A DNA stretch of 15,000 bases from the NCBI GenBank assembly GCA_015478945.1, contig JABUQX010023012.1:1-15000 (forward strand), in the 5' to 3' direction. This DNA is from Trachelipus rathkii. Taxonomy: Eukaryota; Arthropoda; Malacostraca; Isopoda; Trachelipodidae. Position 1 is the stretch's first letter, and every line of letters starts with the position of its first letter. The position numbers and the translations under genes are program-made. The notes beneath the pieces were generated by a model, which had not been told where the DNA came from, searched no databases, and saw only the letters and a list, made by a program, of their open reading frames with translations. Below are positions 9,230 through 15,000 of the stretch, piece after piece.

Positions 9230-10443
9230 ACACCCATGAGGCCAAAACCTGGGCCCACTGCGCGAAAAAGAGGAGGGATGAGATGCTCTGCCTGTGGCTC
9301 CCGTCTGCAGGTGTAACAGGCATATAAAGCACTTGATTCAGCAAAGTATTAGACAAAGGTGCCGCAAAAGGAACACGACTTATTTCCGCCTCGAATTGCT
9401 GGCAGGATAAACAAGGCAGACAGCGTTCTTGAAACCCACCGGTGAAATGATTTTCGCGGCAAAGTGATGGCGATATTTTTGGCGATATCGCCAGAAAGTA
9501 TTTTCGCGACCATATTTCCTGCGCCATTCAGCGCCAGTTCGCGCTGCGGCCCGCTCTTGATCATCAGATCTGCTGCCAAATCCTAGTGAATTAATTATTA
9601 TCTGATGAATGAGAGGCGGCTGTAAAATTATTTCACCATTGTTTGTTTATTATAAAATGTGATATACGCAGTAAAAATAAGGCGCAACCTGGATCAGTGG
9701 CACCGCGGCGCTGAGGCGATAAGGTACCTGCCAAGCCACGAGTTTAGGTTGAATTTCAGGTTTGCAAGTAATTATCGTGCGTCACGCTGCATGCGCAAGT
9801 GGGTTTTTCCGACATCACAAGCGGAAATGGCACCTAGCAAAGGATCTTGCCGGGTCAGCATGTTTAGTGTTGCGCAAAATAATAATGGCAACAATGATTC
9901 GACTGTTTGCTGGAGATACGGTATTAGGCAAACTGGCATGGATAAAAAGTATCGGGAACTAGGGTGGGCACAGCGCTGGTGTGCACCAGACCGATTTGAA
10001 AATGACGACAGACAGGCTTGTCCCAGGTAAGAGATTATCTAGAGGCCCAGACCTAAATGCGGTATTTCAACACATTTTGAAGTCGGTTTCTGTTTACCGA
10101 GTTGTGTCGTGATGTACCGGTATGTATAATAATAAAAGAAATCCTTATTTAAAACTTTAGTATTACGCATCGATATAAATAAACGTAAGTGAGTAATGTG
10201 ACCGTAAAACAAGAAAAAGATTTTGGCAAAAATACATGTTATTAACGTGGCTGACCGACACGCTGCCCAGCCCATGGCTAAGACGATGTGAAAGCAGAGG
10301 ATCAATAGAGCAAATGGCCCAGCGGTATTGAAAGAGGTGCTAGAGAACGACGCGGTTATTGCTAGGCGTAAAGTGCCGACTGTAGATTTCATGCTAGTAA
10401 AGACCGACCCTTAAGACGATGGTGCTAAGGCCCATAGGCAAAA
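9230..10443 (-). other. Inner right arm: GC-shifted mirror of left non-coding DNA
   Basis: It looks coding or even bacterial at first sight (GC-rich words, several frames of 60-120 codons at 9225-9579, 9659-10030 and 10039-10392). Read on the minus strand it is collinear with 7560-9100 of the left arm, which is plainly non-coding, and the frames have no counterpart there. Anchors include 9583-9602 (20/20 with 8588-8607) and a clear match around 10270-10310. It is best described as a strongly diverged or poorly sequenced mirror copy. Confidence 0.65.
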
Positions 10444-10496
10444 GTGTAACGGTTAATAATAAATTCTTTGTTCAAGATAATGTTGATATAAGTGCT

Positions 10497-11080
10497 TTAA
10501 TGGTATACAGTTATATTTGAATGGTAATACTGAAACAACCGTCGTTGGTCAAAGCGCAAAATGGCACGGCAAATTATACCGTTGCCTATGTTGTGAAAGT
10601 GGTGTGTGGTCTGTATTGTGTGCTGCTGCCATTGGTGTGAGTAGTCTGTGTGGGCCCCGTCTGGCGGTATTATGACAGCAAATGGCAATTGTGTGTGAAG
10701 ATGGTCGGCTGTGGCAAATATCTGCGACTGCGTGTCTGTATTGGTGGCTGTCCCGATATTGTGCGTGTGGCAAGCTGTGTGGTATCTGCGTGTCTGTGTG
10801 TGGCTGAAATGAGTATCTGCATCATTGATGTACCCATTGTGCCAATGAGGCGGCGACCAGCAATGGCCAGAGATGGCAAACAACAGAGGTATTCTATGGG
10901 CAAATATAATGCCATAATGACATATCATAACATGAATTGTGATGGCCTCCGTGAGGCGTCTCAGCTGCAAGCCTGGCTGAGATATTGGTCTGTGAATTGC
11001 AGGCCATTTTTGTGTGGCTCGCCCAGTGGTGTGGCTAAATTGTTTATTTATTGGTATTGTTCTAAATAGTAACAATGGGT
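10497..11080 (-). repeat. Degenerate TG/CA repeat block (mirror of the CA minisatellite)
   Basis: TG-rich plus-strand sequence with TGTGTGG, CTGCGTGTCTGT and GGCAAA words but no pure (TG)n. It is collinear with 6700-7400. A minus-strand frame of 192 codons spans 10497-11075 and a plus-strand frame of 139 codons overlaps it. Both are His/Thr- or Cys/Val-rich products of the degenerate CA/TG repeat, match no family I know, and are not open in the left arm. Confidence 0.6.
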
Positions 11081-11084
11081 ATAT

Positions 11085-11190
11085 TAAATAACACTAAAAT
11101 ATAATAATAAAAATAAAAATAAAATAATAAAAATAATAAAAATAATAAAAATAAATAAAAATAATAATAAAATAAATAAAAGAAATAAAC
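11085..11190. repeat. (ATAAAA)n tract in right arm
   Basis: A/T-only repeats of AATAAAAATAATAAAAATA type, the mirror of 6575-6700. Confidence 0.88.
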
Positions 11191-11219
11191 TAAAACAAAC
11201 ATAATATGATGCTTATGAT

Positions 11220-11640
11220 TAAAAGCAGTAAGCCAGCAAGCCCAATAAACTATGAGGTTAAACTGAGCTATGAGTTCGCTGTAAGCTGGTTAAACGCAGT
11301 AAGCTGGTGTTAAAACTGTAAGCAGAAGAGTCGCGTACTTTGAAAGTCGCTGGCAAAACGGTAAAAACAAAAGCATACCAGTTTAACCTGTTGTTGCGAT
11401 TTACTGCTTTAGTATGCGTGTTAATATATGAGGATGCTTTAATACGCTTATACCGCTGAAACCGCTATGAGGATCGCGGCAAAGAGCGAAGTAGAGCAAA
11501 TAACCCGCTGTTTACTACCTGTGACACTGATTTACTGCTGGGTATGTAATGTTAACTCGTCGCTATTGGTTAAAAACAGTAAGCTATATAAATTAGCACA
11601 GCTCTAGTATAAGTTAGCTGACAACAGTAAGAGACAAAAA
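11220..11640 (-). repeat. Degenerate mirror of the TTTACTGC minisatellite
   Basis: It contains scattered AGCAGTAA, AGTAAGCTGGT and GTTAAAAC units and one well-preserved segment (about 11358-11430: ACAAAAGCATACCAGTTTAA ... GATTTACTGCTTTAGTATG). That segment matches, inverted, the ~155-bp module of the left arm. Only about one module is represented instead of three, and the subrepeats are no longer uniform. Confidence 0.7.
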
Positions 11641-12331
11641 CATATATCCTGAGTGTGTTTTAAATGTATTTTTAAAGGCCAAAATTATTAAGTAAATATA
11701 AAAAATAATGACCAAATATGTCTTAAAATATATTAGATATACCAACGTTACAAATGATGTTTAGAGGCAAATGTGAAACTCATATTGAAGAACACGAATA
11801 GTTGCGACGATCATGCAAATATGAAAGAGCTAACCAATGTTAAATATTGTAATATGCGTGCCTGTAATGAAGTTACGGTTCAAATGTTTTAGCAAAAATG
11901 TTTAGCAATAAAGCGACTCGCGCCAATATTTGAGCCACCTTATATGTATGTATATAGCCTTATATAATATAGCACTATATATGCTATCTTTGCTATATAT
12001 ATATATAGCAACTTAATAACATAATATTAACTTAACCTTATATATATATAATATATATGCTTGCATATGCATTTGCCCGCCTTATATATCGCCAACATAT
12101 ATATATATATTGTGTGTATTATCGAAAAGATATTGTGTATGTATAATATATGTATTGACGATATCATTAATACCTTCATTGTGTGTATATATCTTCAGCG
12201 CTGTTTCTGTGGCCTGCGCCTTCGTATTGATATGGCTGCGGTAACGTATCATGTTCTTTACGCTATGATGATGTAGTAATATTGGTAGTAGTAATAATGT
12301 ATGTAATGGTAATATGGATGATAGCGGTTTA
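11641..12331. other. Right-arm AT-rich stretch without a gene
   Basis: Mixed AT-rich DNA, TA-rich at 11940-12120, collinear on the minus strand with about 5304-5997 of the left arm. The frames at 12061-12276 and its antisense are not preserved in the partner arm. The 16-base anchor 12313-12328 lies at its end. Confidence 0.55.
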
Positions 12332-12504
<173 letters not shown>

Positions 12505-12520
12505 TTCTAAACTTTTAATA

Positions 12521-12538
12521 TGGAAATAGCTATTTCCA
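12521..12538. repeat. Perfect 18-bp palindrome (right copy)
   Basis: Identical to the self-complementary 18-mer at 4948-4965. Confidence 0.8.
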
Positions 12539-12601
12539 AAATTTGTGCTATGCATAAAATCTTTTATATATAAGTAACATTTGTTTATATATTAACGGGC
12601 A

Positions 12602-12680
12602 TTCAGACGGAGCTCAATCTGTTAAGTCGTATACACTTCCTTAAGAGGCTACGGGTCGAGTTCCAGTTCTGTCAGTGACA
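12602..12680 (+). ncRNA. Possible tRNA-derived SINE head (right copy)
   Basis: The A-box-like GGAGCTCAATCTGTTAAG starts at 12609 and the B-box-like GGGTCGAGTTCC at 12653, 44 bases apart, which is the usual tRNA spacing. The D-arm match to AGCTCAATTGGTTAG is good; the T-arm has a one-base disturbance in the GGTTCGANTCC consensus. No clean acceptor stem. The same arrangement survives at 4812-4895, so it belongs to the repeated unit. A decayed tRNA or SINE head is the simplest explanation. Confidence 0.32.
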
Positions 12681-12918
12681 TGGAGAGTCACTTTTTTAAA
12701 TTCCCACAATTCCTTTGTTCATTCTTGTGGGTGGGATGATTCGCATCAGAAGATAGAAGATGTTATGCGCATGATGGATATACATGTATCGCAAACGCAT
12801 GGTACATAAACATGACTAAGTAGTAGTATAAAAAGATGACCATGTGGCATTAAGTATCAAAGAACTTAGCTTCAGATACTTTCATGTGAAACCTTCAGAA
12901 GAGTACAAGGTAACCTGC

Positions 12919-12950
<32 letters not shown>

Positions 12951-13013
12951 AACAACATATATATAGCACTCATTCACTAACACCTCATCATATATATATA
13001 TATATATATATAT
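12919..13013. repeat. (TA)n block inside the right outer module
   Basis: TA arrays at 12919-12946 and 12989-13013, separated by unique sequence containing CACTCATTCACTAACACC. Confidence 0.92.
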
Positions 13014-13319
13014 GAGTGAAATCTGTTTAGTAGATTCAATGAAAACTATGGTATAGGGGATTGGGAAGACCTCCTTGGAGAGCACAACAGATAAAGCAGT
13101 CACGGTGAATGGTATGGGTATAGAGAAACGATGAATGGAACGGGGTAGGAGGGTCGGACTGGGGTGATGAGGGTCTGTGTAAGGGTGAGTGTATGTGTCT
13201 ATGGATGCATTCGTGGATATTAAAATACATTCATGATCCTATGTGAAATAAACTGAAATATTTCGGAATAAAAAGTTAGATGAGTAATAGAAAAACGAGG
13301 CTTTCGGATTTGCGGAAAA

Positions 13320-13412
13320 AAACGCGACAATGACGATGACTGCGACGATTAAACGCGACAACGACGATGACTGCGACGATTAAAAGCGACAATGACGATG
13401 ACTGCGACGAGG
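13320..13412. repeat. Three-unit 31-bp minisatellite
   Basis: Three consecutive 31-base units (13320-13350, 13351-13381, 13382-13412), each containing GACGATGACTGCGACGA, differ at only a few positions. One frame would read an acidic Asp/Cys-rich string, but nothing supports translation. The left-arm counterpart (about 4000-4110) is more degenerate. Confidence 0.9.
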
Positions 13413-13526
13413 CCGACGACGGATTTGCAACAAAACGCAATATAAAACAAAATAGCGGACACAATGAAAAAAATATAAAAAAAGATGACACCATTAAAAA
13501 AAAAAGGGCGATGAAAGAACATAAAC

Positions 13527-13557
13527 AAAAAAAAAAAAAAAAAAAAAAACAAAAAAC

Positions 13558-13588
<31 letters not shown>
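13527..13588. repeat. Paired long A tracts
   Basis: A runs at 13527-13549 and 13564-13588 are separated by CAAAAAACGTAAAT. They mirror the single T20 tract of the left arm. Confidence 0.9.
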
Positions 13589-13850
13589 GGGTTCTCAAAA
13601 AATTAGGGTTCTCAAAAATGGACCGTAGAATACAAAAGGTCAAATATTCAAAAAAGGGGGTTCTCAAAAATTAGGGGGGGCAAAATAGGGGGTGACACGT
13701 ACGCCGGTTGCTCCACATCCGGCTGGCACACACCTTCTTCGAAGGGTGCCAAAAATTACCCGGTGCCAAAAAAGCCTCAGGTAGGTTCCTGGCTGGGCAG
13801 CTCTGCGGGGGCCCAGGTCCGGAATGGGTATCCTACTACTCATATATAAA

Positions 13851-13876
13851 TATATATACATATATATACATATTCT

Positions 13877-13953
<77 letters not shown>

Positions 13954-14020
13954 AATATATATTTAACATATACATACAGATATATATATATATATATATA
14001 TATATACTATATATATTATG
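13851..14020. repeat. (TA)n array outside the right arm
   Basis: TA-rich from the end of the palindrome, with a long pure run at about 13880-13950 and a second at about 13980-14005. It is the counterpart in position, but not in detail, of the TA satellite outside the left arm. Confidence 0.9.
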
Positions 14021-14308
14021 TTTATGTCCAGGACACATCACGGCCCAAAGAAGAGGGCCCAGTGGGCTGAATATTCATCTTCATGGGTGAAGATCATGAG
14101 CTCATATTTATTTTAAATACGTCACATAAAAACATTTAGATGGCGAAATGAATATTCAGTCATATTATATAAGAACTACATAATTCCGTTTTAGGTCAAA
14201 AATAAAAATGTCATTACATTATATATTGTCCTTATATTATATTGAAAAATTATATATTGGTAAGAATATTCAATTTCTGAATCTAAGAGAAAATAGAGTT
14301 GCTATTGA
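14021..14308. other. Non-coding spacer before the retroelement
   Basis: Contains a small hairpin at 14077-14094 (ATCTTCA, loop TGGG, TGAAGAT) and two copies of the self-complementary TGAATATTCA (about 14068 and 14148). Stops in all frames. The homology of the following reverse transcriptase does not extend into it, so the insertion point of the truncated element lies at about 14310-14320. Confidence 0.5.
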
Positions 14309-15000
14309 AGTAGAAGAAATCACAATTATAAACTAGCTAAATATTTGGTGCCTCTATTATCCCCATTCACAATTAACGAATTCACAATAAAAAATTCGTA
14401 CCAATTCAAGGACTGGCTCTCCAATATAAATCTACACTCTTTTTTTATGACTAGTTTTGACGTAGAATCTCTCTACACCAACATTCCTGTAATTGATGCC
14501 GTAAATATTTTGTTAAACAACATTTTTGACTCTGTCACTCATTTTCACGGTTTTGATAGAAAAGAATTTGAAACCCTTTTAAGACTTGCCACTCAAGATA
14601 CCTATTTCTTTTTTGATCACTCCCTGTATGAACAAACTAACTCCTTAGCCATGGGCTCTCCATTAAGTGCCATCCTGGCAAATGCTTACCTCATGCATTA
14701 TGAACAATTATGGTTAAACAAATGTCCAACTTTTTACAAGAGATTTATGGATGACACTTTTTTGTTATTTACGGACAAAAATATGATTCCCAACTTTTTT
14801 ACATATATAAATTCCCAGTTATCCAACATTACGTTCACCCGAGAAGACGAAGTTGACAACTCACTTCCGTTTTTAGACTTACTTATTAAGAAAACAACTA
14901 CAGATTTTACCACATCTATATTTAGAAAGAAAACCTTCACTGGCTTAGGTTTAAACTTTTTTAGCCACGTTCCTCTATCGTTTAAATGCAATAGTATCAA
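14309..15000 (+). CDS. Penelope-like element reverse transcriptase, 5'-truncated and running off the window
   Basis: An open frame of 230 codons with no stop or frameshift, from just after a TGA at 14306 to the window end. Motifs in order (residues counted from 14309): NYKLAKYLVPLLSP at 6-19; the palm motif FDVESLYTNIP at 50-60 with the first catalytic Asp at 51; MGSPLSAILAN at 115-125; FMDD at 146-149 with the catalytic Asp pair at 148-149 (14750-14755); LPFLDLLI at 186-193; and FRKKTFTGL at 205-213. This order and the FDVESLYTNIP and GSPLS..LAN signatures are those of Penelope-like retroelements, whose protein continues into a GIY-YIG endonuclease beyond this window. The RT starts abruptly: residues normally upstream (fingers and N-terminus) and a start codon are missing, as expected of a 5'-truncated insertion. 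The second catalytic box is FMDD where many relatives have YVDD. The uninterrupted frame suggests a fairly recent copy. Self-mobility of this copy is unlikely because of the truncation. Confidence 0.9.

Noticed and set aside
9225..9579. GC-rich, bacterial-looking frames on the minus strand, suspected horizontal transfer or contamination
   Set aside because: The stretch aligns, inverted, with AT-rich non-coding left-arm DNA at about 8600-9100. The bacterial look comes from the GC shift of this arm.
9659..10030. 123-codon plus-strand frame
   Set aside because: No recognisable domain, not open in the mirror region of the left arm, and interrupted by the same kind of indels as its surroundings.
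10291..10413. Short plus-strand frame with coding-like residue mix, considered as an exon
   Set aside because: No credible splice sites, preceded by an in-frame stop, and the mirror region near 7570-7700 shows no reading-frame conservation.
10497..11075. Longest open frame of the window (192 codons, minus strand), with a 139-codon frame on the other strand
   Set aside because: It lies in degenerate TG/CA repeat, matches no family I know, and the homologous left-arm region is a plain (CA)n minisatellite. Stops are scarce simply because of composition.
14734..15000. 88-codon minus-strand frame at the window end
   Set aside because: Antisense shadow of the reverse transcriptase frame, which has clear catalytic motifs on the plus strand.

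Overview
This is eukaryotic, almost certainly animal, DNA: very AT-rich, packed with long (TA)n, (TAA)n, (CT)n and (CA)n microsatellites, with no dense gene layout and one Penelope-like retroelement. The SSR density would suit an arthropod such as a decapod crustacean, but that is only an inference. I find no intact host gene, tRNA gene or rRNA. Most open frames here are translations of simple repeats.

Layout. 1-3574 is a microsatellite landscape with short unique islands (59-820, 2268-2473, 2573-2830) and a small TA-flanked hairpin element (about 1141-1340). 3575-13850 is the main structure: one enormous imperfect palindrome. The left arm (3575-9166) and right arm (9170-13850, reverse complement) are collinear from end to end and meet at a 3-base spacer at 9167-9169. 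The outermost 1.3 kb of each arm is almost the same in both (one 108-base block has 107 matches), while the inner several kb are strongly diverged. The left arm is longer and carries expanded (CA)n and TTTACTGC-type minisatellites. The right arm is shorter, more GC-rich, and holds degenerate versions of the same repeats. 13851-14308 is a (TA)n tract plus non-coding sequence. 14309-15000 is an open, 5'-truncated Penelope-like reverse transcriptase that runs off the window.

Meaning. The palindrome explains several otherwise puzzling stretches. The GC-rich, bacterial-looking block at 9230-10030 and the TG-rich 192-codon frame at 10497-11075 are diverged mirror copies of left-arm non-coding DNA, not genes. 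Two readings remain open. It may be a real long inverted repeat (foldback-type element or inverted duplication, able to make long hairpin RNA). Or it may be a fold-back long-read/assembly artefact, in which the second strand was read badly near the turn. The gradient of divergence, the compression of the right arm and the 3-base spacer favour artefact; the cleaner 31-bp minisatellite in the right arm favours biology. Both arms carry a tRNA-like A-box/B-box pair at conserved spacing, so a SINE-like piece may be part of the repeated unit.
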